Of a DNA stretch of 64,000 bases, positions 1-11,099 are shown piece by piece. This stretch comes from Hyparrhenia diplandra (Eukaryota; Streptophyta; Magnoliopsida; Poales; Poaceae). Position 1 is the first letter of the stretch; every line of letters starts with the position of its first letter. Made by a program: the position numbers and the translations under genes. The stretch covers positions 248,001 through 312,000 of the forward strand of contig JADLZK010008230.1 of NCBI GenBank assembly GCA_015847255.1, written 5' to 3'. The notes beneath the pieces are model-generated. The model searched no databases. It saw only the letters and a program-made list of their open reading frames with translations, and had not been told where the DNA came from.

Positions 1-39
1 AATGCTGCTGATTTGAAACTTAATGCTGTTCGTTGACAG

Positions 40-2868
40 GCTAGGCAGGCGTTTCTCGAGCAGGACAATGAGTTGGCTCAAATGAGGCAGAGAATGCAAG
101 AGCAGACTGATCGTCTGGGGGATCTGAAGATGCGCACCAAGAAATTGTCGGAGGATGTTGTGGATCAGAGGGAACAACTCTGTGTCAAGATCAGAACGTT
201 GTCAGTGGCAGGCAAGGCTCTTGACACTGCGCACAGTAATCTGAAGGTATTCAATTATTGTGTTTTGTTTCCCTTTGGAGCTCTAAGGATACCTTCAGCA
301 CCAAATCAAACCAAAGCACTACAGAAATATCCAGGGTGTTGTTCATAGTAGCTTCCTTGATAGCTTGTCTAACTTGTGCAAGATGTACTCTTAAATGAGT
401 TGCTTGGTGCTTTTGGGTTCACAAAATGTTGATTCTAGGGCAGAGAAATTTTCCTATACATTCAAACTGGATACTATGGAGCTGTTCTATTCATCTAATG
501 TCTAATCTTACCCAAGAATTTCATTTTTCTGGTTATAGGAAGCTAATAAGTCTAATCTGAAGGTATCCAATCGTTGTGTTTTGTTTCCCTTTGGAGCTCT
601 AAGTATACTGTCAGCACCAAACCAAAGCACTACAGAAATATCCAGGGTGTTATTCATAATAGCTTCCTTTATAGCTTGTCTAACTCGTGCAAGATGTACT
701 CTTAGTGCTTTTGGGTTCACAAAAATGTTGATTCTAGGACAGAATTTCCTGTTCATTCAAACTGGTTATGATGGAGCTGTTCTTTTCCTCTAAAGTCTAA
801 TCTTACCAGGGTATTTTACTTTTTCTGTTATAGGAAGCTAATAAATTGCTGTCAGGGGAAAATGGTTGTGGGCGCCTTAAAAATCTGGAACAGAAGTTAC
901 GGATGAGACAACAGTATATGATAGCCAAGTTGCTCAGATCTATCCTGTGAGGCATTTGGATGGACAATCTGATCACAAGCCTGGATTTACCTCTAACATA
1001 ACCAAAACAAGTATGTCATTTCCTGCATTGCAACTTCCATGGGGTTTCAGTTCCATATCCAGTGCTATAAAATTCTATGGCTATATATTTTGACAATAAA
1101 ATTATTGTAAACATTGTTCAATAATAGACCTTAATAATCAAAAAATAGGGACGGCCAGATGGTAGGCAAGGCAAATAATAGTTATAATTATGGCCATATC
1201 AGCATATGATTACAGTTGATTATTGACTAAGCTACAGTTTCCTAGTTGCCAGATAGTACATTTCATAACACAAATTGATGAAATTGAATCTAACAAGTAT
1301 TTGTGGAGACAATTATTGCCAATAGTTAACTGGCTGGCTTGAATTTTTTTTTCCTAAGATACTGAGAGTTATTTGAAACATGAAACTTTTATATTTTTGT
1401 CAGACTTAATGCATAGAGAACTAGTCCTCTAGAATATTGTTGCCAGTTTACCTGCCCTGAGACTCTTTGTCCTTAAATGTTTTTTCTGCAACTCTGTCAA
1501 AACTTAAATGCTATATTTTTTCAGGAAATGCTGAATCAGTGTTGCAAAATGGCTCCCAAAATGGACCTTTGGTCATATTGGGTCTACAATTATCAAAGCT
1601 TTCTGTGAAAAAGACTGGCTACTTCAGTGACAAGACAGAGGTTCAGAAATCTTCGACTGTTCTGGGATATGTTGCTCATGTATGTATAATATAGTTTGAT
1701 TAATTATTATCAAATGATAACTGAATTCACCATTCAACATTCCTCTAGTATTTCTAATATCTTTGCTTGAGAATATTATTTTTTATACCTTTTGTTCTGT
1801 TTTAGAAAGAATATATATTTAGATTAGGTTACACATGTAACTGAATAGTGTTCTTCAGTTTGTACTCTATTTTATGGTGATAGACCTAACTGTGTTTCTT
1901 ATGAATCATAGGCAGTTTCCCTTATTGCATCGTATCTCAATGTTCCTCTTCGATATCCTTTGCGCTTTGGAGGTTCACGATCATATGTTCTTGATCCTGC
2001 GCCTTCAGTTGAGCCATCATCTATAACCTCAGTAGCAACTTCTGTCCCTTCTAGCATAAGCTTGAGGACAGTGGAATTCCCTCTGTTTCTTGACAGCCAG
2101 GAGACAACAAGATCAGCATATGCAATATTCTTGTTGAACAAGGTTGGTCTTCTTGCTATTTGGATATTTATTTACTATTTTAATGTGAAGTGAGCATTTA
2201 GTAACATTGATAATTGTCCTTTGTGTTGATCATAGAATTGTGATGTTAAAATGCACTATGGAAGAATACAGATGTTTTCTCTCTTGTTCCTCTGTTTGCA
2301 TCATCTGGAAATTTGTCCCCAAGCTAGAGTAGAAGGTAGAGACTTTTTTAAGTGCAATGGAAGATGTTTTCTGAAAGAAAGGTCTGCCTATTTCTGTTTG
2401 CAAATCCCCTTGAAGCTTGATACAGCTTAAGTAAGGTAAACAAATAGGTGGTTTCAAATGCCAATGTGGGCAGGATTGTGGTTTGGAACTAGGGTGGGTT
2501 AATTAGTTTAGGATAAAAATCAATGTTTAACTGAATTTGATAGCATGATGTGAAAGTAAGTAGCTCACAAAGATGTTGCCATGTTTCTGGGTGACATTTA
2601 AAATGAAGAGGAACAAATAATCCAACAAAGAAAATAGGCACATAGAGCAATTGATAAATGCATAGAGATCTATATTCCCTGGCTCCCCCTGCCTTCCAGA
2701 AAAAAAAAACATTTGTTTACTGCAACCACCTGTAATATGTCTTGGCAAACAGATGTACTTCATATTCCATTCCTTTTTTTTTGGCAGGATATCGAGCAAC
2801 TTCTGAATTACATTGGCGCTGAAAGCCTGGGGCCAAGACATGTCTTGGCAAACCTGAGAGGCAGCTGA
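40..2868 (+). CDS. VPS38: VPS38/UVRAG-like protein, 3' part of gene (5' end outside window, one frameshift)
   Basis: Plants use VPS38 (UVRAG-like) as a subunit of the class III PI3-kinase complex II, in endosomal sorting and autophagy. Exons I can place: 40-246, 539-562 (24-nt mini-exon), 834-1010, 1525-1680, 1912-2142, 2788-2868, with GT-AG borders and stop TGA at 2866-2868. The first exons form a charged coiled coil (EQDNELAQMRQRMQEQTDRL). Later exons carry the conserved C-terminal core: VLGYVAHAVSLIASYLNVPL, YPLRFGGSRSYVLDP, TVEFPLFLDSQETTRSAY, and the ending LNYIGAESLGPRHVLANLRG. The TGA at 34-36 plus the acceptor at 37-39 show that 1-39 is intron. In exon 834-1010 the frame breaks near 925-926: a CC where CCC would keep frame turns RQQYMIA onto a stop, while the +1 frame reads IYPVRHLDGQSDHKP and splices correctly onward. 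This is either a base-call error or a null mutation. Family assignment is from remembered motifs. Confidence 0.85.
238..838 (+). repeat. Tandem duplication of intron plus mini-exon in VPS38
   Basis: Two diverged copies of about 300 bp lie head to tail. Both begin with AATCTGAAG followed by a GT donor (238 and 554) and end with TTATAG followed by GAAGCTAATAA (about 533 and 828). The copies share almost the whole intron (CCCTTTGGAGCTCTAA, CAGAAATATCCAGGGTGTT, GTGCAAGATGTACTCTTA). The unit carries an acceptor, a few coding bases and a donor, so the duplication made the 24-nt exon 539-562, which reads EANKSNLK in frame. Confidence 0.85.
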
Positions 2869-3303
2869 CAACGATCATCCAGTCGCAAGAATACATTTCT
2901 GTTGATTAGTTTGACCCAGATACAGTTTTGGAGCTGTGATTTTAGTCCAGAAGATGTGGTTGGTGCTGCTTTTAACAGGCACCCTTTTTTTAACCCCCTT
3001 TTGACACAGAAGAGCTGGTCACTATTACTGTGCTGATACGCTCGTTGTAAATGAGTAAATCGAGTGGCTTCCAGGTGTACAGGAAAACGAGATACTACTG
3101 TACTAAGCAGCAACTAGAGTTGCTTGTTCATGCCAAAGTTACTGTTGTTTAAGCGTGTTTCTTGACGTTGATAGTGTTGATGAGAAACACAGCCCTGATT
3201 CAATTGCACATGTCTGAAGCAGGATGAGCAATGTTTCTTGTACCTTCAACTGCATGATCTAGTTACATGATGAGGTGATTGTTTCAGTCCTTTATTTTTC
3301 TAC

Positions 3304-3343
<40 letters not shown>

Positions 3344-3950
3344 AGAAACAGTAGTATGTGCCTATTGGTGGGGGCCTTAATTAGAATGCAATGCAACGAC
3401 CGATGAAATTGGGTGCCTTGTTGCGCAACGGAAGAGTAAAAGCGAGCTGTGCCTTTTTCTTCTGGCGTGTATGAACTGTGTTTGTGTGGCTTTGTCAGAC
3501 ATCCCATATTCTTTGCCACGAGGTATAATGCTGGGGTTTTACAGGTAACGTGGGATTCATTTCTGTGTCAACTACCCAAAACAAGACCTTTGTATGATCT
3601 GGTATTATTACTGATAACACTAGCCATGCAAACAAAAGTGGGGTCGAAAAAAAGGTGACAACTTTAAGAGATCAAGAGAATCATAACAAACTGAGATAAG
3701 AACATTTAACAGCCACAGGTCATAAAAACTAGCATTCCATTGAAGATTAAGGACGACATGGTTCAAAGAGTTAACCTAGTGGTGATGAGACATTGATGCA
3801 TTTTATTTAGCCAGTGCATACACTGGACAAAGGAGCTAGACAGAATAACGAAAAGAATTAGCACCATGGATGTGGCCGGTGCACTGAACAACCAACTTGT
3901 GAGTCTATTCATCGATGTCAGCTTGGTCTAGGAGGGCAGCAGAAACAGCC
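2869..3950. other. VPS38 3' UTR and intergenic sequence
   Basis: After the VPS38 stop there is AT-rich sequence containing a long TA microsatellite. I see no clear polyadenylation signal that I can rank above others, and no ORF with recognisable protein content up to the minus-strand gene ending at 3951. Confidence 0.5.
3307..3341. repeat. (TA)n microsatellite
   Basis: About 17 uninterrupted TA units. Likely length-polymorphic. Confidence 0.95.
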
Positions 3951-4991
3951 TCAGGGCTGAATCTGGAGGAAGCCTTGCCCAATGCCTTGAAGTATATCCC
4001 TGGGGAGGTGTGGAGCATCTTCTTTACCAGGAGGGGGAATCATTCTTGATCTTCTTGCTGATCTTCTTTTCCTAGTGCTTCTTGGCACTTCCCTCATCCT
4101 GGAACCTGCAAGCTTCTTGGAGATCCTCTTGCTGCACCTCAGGAACTCATCATGAAGCTTCTCTTTTACCTTGAGGGCCTTCTTCTTTGAGCTCATTAAG
4201 ACAACAGGTGGAGCATCCAGCATTTCGAGGTCTGAGTCAGCTTCGTTCACCTCCTCATCTTCTTTCTCCTCAAACACCATCTCTGGTTCTTCTTCCTCTT
4301 GGGCCACCTGAGTCTGTCCCTCATCCCCTTCATCATGAAGCTTCTCTTTTACCTTGAAGGCCTTCTTCTTTGAGCTCATGAAGACAACAGGTGGAGCATC
4401 CAGCATTTCGAGGTCTGAGTCAGCTTCGTTCATCTCCTCATCATCTTTCTCCTCAAACACCATCTCTGGTTCTTCTTCCTCTTGGGCCACCTGAGTCTGT
4501 TCCTCATCCCCTTCATCCAGATAGTCGAGTGCTATTTTCTCCCGGGCCTGTTCACCAAACTTAGGATGGAGGATAAAGGCAAGATGGATCAGGATTTGCT
4601 TGTCATTGAAAGGATCAAAACCATAGTTAAAATGGATGGAAGTGGGGTGTCTGACGAAACTAAGATTGTATACCTGTTTCAGAAGGTAAGGCACAACTGT
4701 AATAGGTGGGTCCTTGACAGAGGAGCCAACTATGACTGATCTGAGCCTTGGTGCAACTGGAACAGGGAGCTGCTCTGTCATTGGGAGAACTGGTTCAACA
4801 ACTGCAGGAATCACTGTCTCATCAACAAAAATGACATCCATCTGAACATTGGCAGGCAGGAGGACATCTTCGGGCCTTGGAACAGATTGATTCAACTCAT
4901 GGTTATTCAGAGGCCCATCTTCAGCAAGGGGGCCATGTGTCAGAGATTGCATAAGTTTGCGCTGGCAGATTGCATGAGTCGGAGATGTCAT
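3951..4991 (-). CDS. Acidic, repeat-containing protein of unknown function
   Basis: Uninterrupted 346-codon ORF. I do not recognise a named domain. Residues 1-100 are Pro/Val-rich. Residues about 100-160 (PYLLKQVYNLSFVRHP, FNYGFDPFNDKQILIHLAF, LHPKFGEQAREKIALDYL) look like a folded, conserved segment. They are followed by two in-frame copies of a 61-residue acidic unit (EEEEPEMVFEEK, EADSDLEMLDAPPVV, MSSKKKA) and a very basic tail (FLRCSKRISKKLAGSR, RSTRKRRSARRSR). Acidic blocks followed by a basic tail suggest a nuclear or chromatin-associated protein, which is inference only. The start ATG lies 8 nt after the stop of the broken kinase upstream, so it may be transcribed as read-through or belong to a transposon-linked family. 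Similar SKR-tail proteins are common among unclassified rice proteins, from memory. Confidence 0.45.
   Translation of the reverse strand: MTSPTHAICQRKLMQSLTHGPLAEDGPLNNHELNQSVPRPEDVLLPANVQMDVIFVDETVIPAVVEPVLPMTEQLPVPVAPRLRSVIVGSSVKDPPITVVPYLLKQVYNLSFVRHPTSIHFNYGFDPFNDKQILIHLAFILHPKFGEQAREKIALDYLDEGDEEQTQVAQEEEEPEMVFEEKDDEEMNEADSDLEMLDAPPVVFMSSKKKAFKVKEKLHDEGDEGQTQVAQEEEEPEMVFEEKEDEEVNEADSDLEMLDAPPVVLMSSKKKALKVKEKLHDEFLRCSKRISKKLAGSRMREVPRSTRKRRSARRSRMIPPPGKEDAPHLPRDILQGIGQGFLQIQP
4147..4512 (-). repeat. 183-bp in-frame tandem duplication
   Basis: Two adjacent copies (4147-4329 and 4330-4512) differ at only a few positions. The period, 183 bp, equals 61 codons, so the reading frame of the surrounding ORF is kept. 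High similarity implies a recent duplication. Confidence 0.9.
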
Positions 4992-4998
4992 CTTTGTC

Positions 4999-6148
4999 AG
5001 GACCTTCTTCCGGGCTCTTCGATGGCCTCAAGTGTGCCAAGGTTTTGGCCTCGAGACAAAATCTCCAGGCGACTCCTGGGGTTGCAACCAAACCGATAGT
5101 CCATTTCTGGAGATTCATAATTCCTATCTTGAAGCATCAGTGCAAGTTGCAGTTCGTTACGACTTCTTCCATTGATGGGCGCACTGCCGCATCATCAAGG
5201 CACTTGTCGATTAGACTCACAAATATGGTGAGTGAAGCTGCTCTGATGGCACCGAAATTCTCTGGTCAATGATTTGTTGTCGCTGTCTTCTCTTCTCGAT
5301 CGTCCATGGAAATTCCTTGTCATTTGGCCGCCTGGCACAGAGTACCTCCAACAGTACAATACCGAAAGAATATACATCTGATTTAAAAGTCAGTTGACGC
5401 GTTAAGTAATAATCTGGATCGATGTACAGATGAGTGCCTTTCACTGAAGTGCTGACATGAGATAGATCCAATCCATGTCCAATTCTTGAGATGCCAACGT
5501 CTGCAACCTTTGCACGGAGCTTCTTATCGAGCAATATGTTGGCTGGCTTGATGTCTCGGTGTATTACGCCGTTCTCAGAGCTAGTGTGAAGGAAATTTAT
5601 CCCCGTGCTGCTCCGATACATATCTCAAGACGCTGCCTCCATGTCAGGAATTTTTTTTTTTGGAGTCATAGAGGTGGCTGTGCAATGACCCTCGTCCCAT
5701 GAACTCATAAATCAAGATCATCTCCTTCATATCCTGATAGAAACCAAGCAACTGCACCAGATGACGGTGGCGCAGCGATGAAAGGAGTCTAATCTCGGTA
5801 AGGAACTCATCGTGTCCTTGAGCAGCATTTGGGTCCCGGCGCTTCACGGCGACCTCTGTTCCATCCATTAATGTTCCCTTGTACACCTTGCCAAAGGCTC
5901 CATACCCAATCAATGAATCCTCATGAAAATTCTTGGTAATCTCTTGGAGCTCAGGCCATGTGAAGCGGCGTATATAAGCCTGCTTCCATGTCTTGTAGTG
6001 GTATATCATCAAGAGGGTGTCTCCTCTGTTTCCTCTTGTGAAGCCATTGACGAAATAGAAGAACAAGTGGAATCATCAATAGGAGCATAGCTCCAAGGAG
6101 AACTGAACCAACAATGAAACCCCCGCGAAACCATCCCGATTGATCCTG
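4999..6148 (-). pseudogene. Receptor-like kinase pseudogene (CrRLK1L-like transmembrane and kinase parts)
   Basis: Reads on the minus strand from an intron acceptor (CAG just above 6148). A single-pass membrane segment (VGSVLLGAMLLLMIPLVLLF) is followed by a basic stop-transfer (HKRKQRR), then a Ser/Thr kinase: P-loop GYGAFGKVYKG, Lys in EVAVKRR, LRHRHLVQLLGF, catalytic HRDIKPANILL, a DVG in place of DFG, and SDVYSFGIVLLEVLCA. CrRLK1L kinases usually carry an extracellular malectin-like region; none is visible upstream to 6390. The frame changes at least five times: near 5968 between membrane segment and kinase, at the A/T run 5650-5660, at the C run 5601-5604, near 5265, and near 5145. The C-terminal frame ends at a TGA about 4999-5001. 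Too broken to make a kinase as written. Assignment to CrRLK1L rather than a sister RLK group is tentative. Confidence 0.8.
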
Positions 6149-6398
6149 ACATGGGTAAAAAATAAAAGAAATAATCAAATTTACGATTCCAGTTGAAATC
6201 AAAGTCTTTGCAAAGACTAACAACAGTATATGAATAAAGACTTTGAATGGTGCCCAAATTAATGAAGAAGCGGATGTCAATGAGCTCATAATTGTAACTA
6301 TTTGTATCCATTATGTGTTCTCCTGTATAAAAGGGAGTGTAAGGTAGTGAAAAGTGAAAGAAAAAAATACATAGCTTCTCCTCCACTCAAACACCATG
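6149..6398 (-). other. Probable intron or lost upstream part of the kinase gene
   Basis: AT-rich sequence directly upstream of the membrane-segment exon, ending in a pyrimidine tract plus CAG in minus-strand sense. A short open stretch near 6200-6310 shows no recognisable extracellular domain. Confidence 0.4.
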
Positions 6399-7465
6399 GG
6401 CATGTTTGGTTCGTTAGCTGATTGGAGCCTAGCTAGCGAATGTAGCCTGGGCAGGCCAAGCCTGGTTCTAGGTAGCCACGCATCCTGTGTTTGGTTGTCT
6501 GCCCATAAGAACCTGGCTATAGCAAGCTGGTGTTTGGCTAACTGTATTTCTTAGATAGAATCACCTCCGATGAACAAGGGTAAGTGTACCCCCATAGAAG
6601 CATTTCATCGAACACCTTTAGAGCAGCAGGGACCTCCATCGTCGTTCTCTAGAGCAACAGGCACATCCATCGTTGTTCTCCGTCGTCAACCTCACCCTCC
6701 TCCTCCCAGCCACATCGAAGCACAAATCCTGCTGCTCCCGTCCTCAGGATCTACGGCCACCAAGCACATCCATCGGCGACCACCGCACTGGCAGCCGGCG
6801 CCATGACCACCATGGGAGCAGCAAGCGCAGGAAGAGGCCGCCGTGCCCAGTACCAGCATCACCGAGGCCAGCAGCAGCTTACGAAGAAGCCCGCGGCCTC
6901 GTCCTCGTTATCCTGGGAGCAGGGGAACAGCCTGCTGAGCTGCCGGAGCGCGACGGGCGGCGGCGCGCATGCACGACCCATCGTTGCGCGGCTCCGTTTG
7001 AGGACACCAGTTGGGAGGGGGAGGGCAGAGGATGGCTCCGGGCTCCGATGCAGCGAGCACTGCACTTCCCGACGCCACCGACCTCGCTGCTCGCGTTTGC
7101 TCCAGATCCCCCCGCGTTGAGTTCGCCATGGCGGCAACGGTGCCGATTCACGGGCCGGCGAGGGGGATGGAGCAAGGGAAAGGGAGGGAGGGAGATGGAT
7201 GAGTGGTGGAGGAGCGAGTGTCGAGTGAGTGCCGCCAATGGCGGCCAATCGCCGTGCCGCGTCGGAAGGAGGCGGCGGCGCGGAGGAAGGCGACGAAGGT
7301 GAGGAGACGGTAGGTGAGAGGAAGCTGAAGCCCGTGGGTCCGTTTTTTTGGCCTGGCTATCTCCCGTACGGAGGCCCGACGGGCTTGGCCAGGCCAACCA
7401 AACGACTGAAAGCTGGCCCAAGCAAGCCTGGCCAGATTTGGGCCAGGAAACCAACGTTCTCTTGG
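6399..7465. mobile_element. Candidate GC-rich DNA element with TGTTTGGTT-type ends
   Basis: Begins GGGCATGTTTGGTT. Its flanks repeat GTTTGG and GCCTGG(C) motifs in opposite orientation at the right side (AGGCCAACCAAACGA, CAAGCCTGGCC near 7390-7440). This resembles PIF/Harbinger-type ends and the element at 53045-55251. The interior is GC-rich with overlapping ORFs in all frames, a composition effect. I could not find a matching right terminus or a target duplication, so the borders are approximate. Confidence 0.3.
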
Positions 7466-8105
7466 AGCCAGCCCGACGATCCGTTCTCGTCAGTCGTGAC
7501 CGCTCCCCTGCTCCTCCGATCCGCCTCACCTCACCGCCCGACGAGCACTCCCTGATCCTGACACACGGGCAGCACGCGCCCCTCCTCGCCGCGAGCGCCC
7601 CAAATATGCCCCGATCCACGGTGGCGGCAGCTCCTGTCCCTCAACCGGCGGCGATGGCCCAACCGGCAACCGCGCGCACTACAGGCCATGGAAGAGGCCA
7701 GACAGACACCAACGGCGGCCTCCGGTGGTGGTGGCGGCGGTGGCGCACACCCTTGCCGAGCACGGGGATTCTATCCAACAGGACAGGATCTACCTACCAC
7801 CAGAATCAGAATGCTTGGGGTCCGGGTTCGGCCCACTCTACGGGAAAAACAAAAGATTCTATGCCTATGGGCCATTAATTCTAATTCTATGCATGTGTAC
7901 CCCTCGTGAGCCGTGATTCGTCAATGGACATAGACATTCCAGGCTTGCTATCTCCCGATAAAAGGTGTCGAATAGAATGAACACGAGGCTGCAGACATGG
8001 CAGAGTGCCGAGCCTCACCCGCCTGCCAGACGGAGCACGACAAGAGGCTGGTGTTTGTTCATCACTGACGCCATGAAACTCCAAGTGGCGATCGCTGCCT
8101 CCTGC

Positions 8106-8272
8106 GGCCCCCGCTCCTCCCGTCCCGTGAGCTGGTGCCCTCGCTACCTCGTGCTGGCGCCGCTCCATCCTCGCCGCCACCTTCCTCCTGCCCGGCCCCC
8201 GCTCCTCCCGTCCCGTGAGCCGGTGCCCTCGCTCCCCTCGTGCAGGCGCCGCCACCTTCCTCCTGCCCGGGG
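8106..8272. repeat. 88-bp GC-rich tandem duplication
   Basis: Copies start at 8106 and 8194 with GGCCCCCGCTCCTCCCGTCC. The second copy has lost about 9 bases near its end. Confidence 0.85.
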
Positions 8273-8428
8273 CCCGCCTCCCCTTACACGAGATCTGCCC
8301 GGCGGCTGGCAGGTCCCTGCCGGATCGCTCCATCCCAGTAGACCTATTGTGTCGTACCCATGTTGACACTGCAACGTGTTTGACTCTAGAGACTTGCACA
8401 CAAGACATGACTTCAATTTGGTTGGTAG

Positions 8429-8569
8429 TAACAAACAAATTTATGAGGACTGGTAATCGCTGATTGATCCAACAGACTGCAACAAAGCCGCTATATTTGG
8501 ATGCTACTAACAAACAAATTTATGAGGACTAATACTCGCTGATTGATCCAACAGACTCTAACAAAGCCG
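8429..8569. repeat. 79-bp period tandem duplication
   Basis: TAACAAACAAATTTATGAGG followed by CGCTGATTGATCCAACAGAC occurs at 8429 and again at 8508, with a few substitutions. Confidence 0.9.
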
Positions 8570-8876
8570 TAATAACCACGAGTTTAATCGATATGTAATT
8601 TAATGCACATACTACAGACAGAAAACCACGCACCGCCGCGCTCGATGAGGACCGGGAGCAGCGAGCGAGGAGGAGGGCTCCTCAGATACGACAGAGGTGG
8701 AAGTCACCAAGCGAGAAACCGAAGGAGCATGAACCACCAACAGGGTTCTCCCCTTATATTATGTCAAAAGGAACGGAAGACTCAACCTTGCTGCTTTGGT
8801 GCCTGCAGCGTTAACGATTAAACAAATGGAGTATATTTTATCTCTGGTCAACAAAATATATTTTATCTATCTTATA

Positions 8877-8907
8877 GGTTTCCCCTCCTACTCGTAGGAG
8901 GGAAACC
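8877..8907. other. Strong hairpin-forming inverted repeat
   Basis: GGTTTCCCCTCCTAC, a 2-nt loop, then GTAGGAGGGAAACC. One bulged C is the only imperfection in a 14-bp stem. No gene context gives it a role. Confidence 0.75.
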
Positions 8908-9030
8908 TACTCGTTCAACCAGAAAACTCGAAGTAGGCGAATCGGGTTATATATTATTATTATAAAACTGTTTGATTTCATTCAACAACAACCAACCACA
9001 TCTGCCTGTGACTGTGTCAGCCAGTTAGTG

Positions 9031-9113
9031 GCTAGTAAGTGAAATTTCAGTCAGCTTAATTCACTAGTACACTGTTATCTGGGGCTAGTAAGTGAAATTT
9101 CAGTCAGCTTAAT
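9031..9113. repeat. Two perfect 30-bp direct repeats
   Basis: The 30-bp block beginning GCTAGTAAGTGAAATTTCAG is present at 9031-9060 and 9084-9113, separated by 23 bp. Confidence 0.9.
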
Positions 9114-9660
9114 CGAAATGGGCTTGTTTCATAGGAATTTTGGAAGAACATTGCCAAGAGGTTGAATGTCATGGAAAAAGCTTCCCTTGTGTTACTCTCT
9201 CACCTATGTTTTACCATGCTCTATCCAAACATTCAATCTTACAGTTTCATGTGTTTTCTCAGTTCATATGATCCAAACATTCAATCTTACTTCAATCCTG
9301 CATTACAAAGAGGCGTTTCTAGCAGCTCCGAGAGATTATAAAATTCGACATTCAACAAACATTTTATTTGTATGTCTCTCGTATCTCCAATATACTCTCT
9401 ATTTTTTGTTCTCTACACTCTAATAACTAAGAAAAAAACTCCTTGTGTGAAAAAAATTCATGACAAAACTACCATACATCACATCTATAGCCTCTCCAAA
9501 AATGGAGAAAGAGGGATGGTTTTGAAGAGCAGAAACGATAGAGATTGATTTTTAGAGTCTATTGGATCATGTATTTTTTTTGTTTGTTTTCTAAATTTCT
9601 GATAAAGAGCTATATCGAAGGTCTCTTAGATATACACTCTTAGCAGTGTTGTGATTGTAT

Positions 9661-9681
9661 GACATGTGGGTCCCACATGTC
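9661..9681. promoter_or_regulatory. 21-bp palindrome with TCP-type core
   Basis: The palindrome is perfect apart from its central base. Its core GTGGGTCCCAC matches the known TCP transcription-factor consensus GTGGNCCC/GGNCCCAC on both strands. No gene start is visible nearby, so a regulatory role is speculative. Confidence 0.3.
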
Positions 9682-11099
9682 CCTAACCATAACCCATCAA
9701 AATACGCGTCATATTAGTTTCAATTTGTATATACAGATTGTCTAGGAGATGCCGGTAGTAACTTCTCCACCAGCCTGAATAGCATGGTATCCAACAAAAC
9801 TCAGGATTAAATAAGGAGTTTGATAAAGAATAACATGTGCCTTACTGATAATTGTTTATTTTGATTGTTAACTTGCTTAATTTTCTATTAAGGCTTTTTT
9901 TCCGTAATATTAAGATATAGTTTTAAAAAATAATTATGCTTGTCATTGATTTCGGCTACCAATTACATGTGTTATTTTTTGGGCAAGATAGTTTTTTAAA
10001 GGTATGTATACATGAAACTTTAAAAATCATGTGTTGCCAACCGACGAGGTCAAAGGGAGAGATGGAAATCGTCAGCATTTCTAGGCTGGGATGGAGACTG
10101 GTGAGTGCAAATCATCAGTTTGATTTTGAGTTCCATGACGCTGAAGGGATGCCTGACATACCTGGAGGCCATCATCATCAGGAAAACAGACGATGGTACG
10201 TGGTCGACAGCTTGACCAGAGATTACGGAGGCAACTCTGCACCGTTAATTTTTTTCAGATGATAAGATCAAAGCTTCCCTTGATAAATTGCTTCTATATA
10301 TATAAACTGGTATAAAAAGATTCCTGTTTGGTTCGTAGTACGGCAAAGCAAAAGCAAATGGAAATGGAATCACGGTATAGCATTGAATGGAGAATCACCG
10401 CAGTGCGCCAGTGCAGCGTCTCTATACAGTATGCACAGCCCGGTGGCCGGTGCAATCTTTGGTGAGTCCACTTCATGCTTCATAGTCAAGCGCGCGGTCG
10501 GTGGCGGAAAAAAAAAAAAACAAGATATGAGAGCACACGCTTAAGTAGCTTCCAGAAGAGATAACCGAAAAAGCAGAGGCCGGGGAGGAGAGAACGTACC
10601 AACTCTGGCATCTTATTAGTCATAGCCAGTCCAAGGTCTAGTGTAAGCAACCTGTACAGCAGCAGGTGCACCAAACCAGTAGGGCAGCATCATGAGCCAC
10701 TTGGACCCTTGAACTGGTTTCTATTGATGACCAGTTCAAAACTATCAGGAAGTAACAAAATAACCTGGGGGAGGTCAAACCCGGGAGTAGCAAATAACCA
10801 CCAGCGAAAACAATGACAGTAGTACCAGTGTACCCAACAGCAAAACTGCATTGTCTGCACAAGTTTGCCAGGCAAAGACTCTGCACATTGCCACATTGGG
10901 CAACGAAATAATTAACGGCTAGGATCTTGACTAGATATTTCAAAACCGGCCATCAGAAGGGCTACACACGCCCGGGATTTGGTCTCCTTAGATAATTAAT
11001 TTCCTGAATTATAGGATTTTGATTGCAATGTTACGAGAAGGGGATAAATACCCTAGACAATTTTGAAATTAATCAAGCAAGGCAATTATCTTAACTAAA

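Larger units (their letters stand above)
7466..11099. other. Gene-poor stretch with short duplications
   Basis: No ORF here shows a protein I recognise. GC-rich to about 8350, then AT-rich. Contains the small repeats, hairpin and palindrome listed separately. Minus-strand ORF fragments at 10638-10943 look exon-like in short blocks but change frame and could not be assigned. Confidence 0.5.

Noticed and set aside
6673..7619. Overlapping Arg/Pro/Ser-rich ORFs on both strands
   Set aside because: High GC content opens all frames. No conserved motif, and they lie in an element-like sequence.
7887..8513. 208-codon minus-strand ORF
   Set aside because: Spans the 88-bp and 79-bp tandem duplications and has no recognisable domain.
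9936..10262. 108-codon plus-strand ORF (IPGGHHHQENRRWYVV region)
   Set aside because: No family recognised, no splice context, surrounding sequence is AT-rich intergenic.
10600..10943. Minus-strand exon-like blocks (LPQVILLLPDSFELVINRNQ; YWFGAPAAVQVAYTRPWTGY)
   Set aside because: Two short blocks in different frames look protein-like, but I could not identify a family or valid splice sites. Left as possible relic only.
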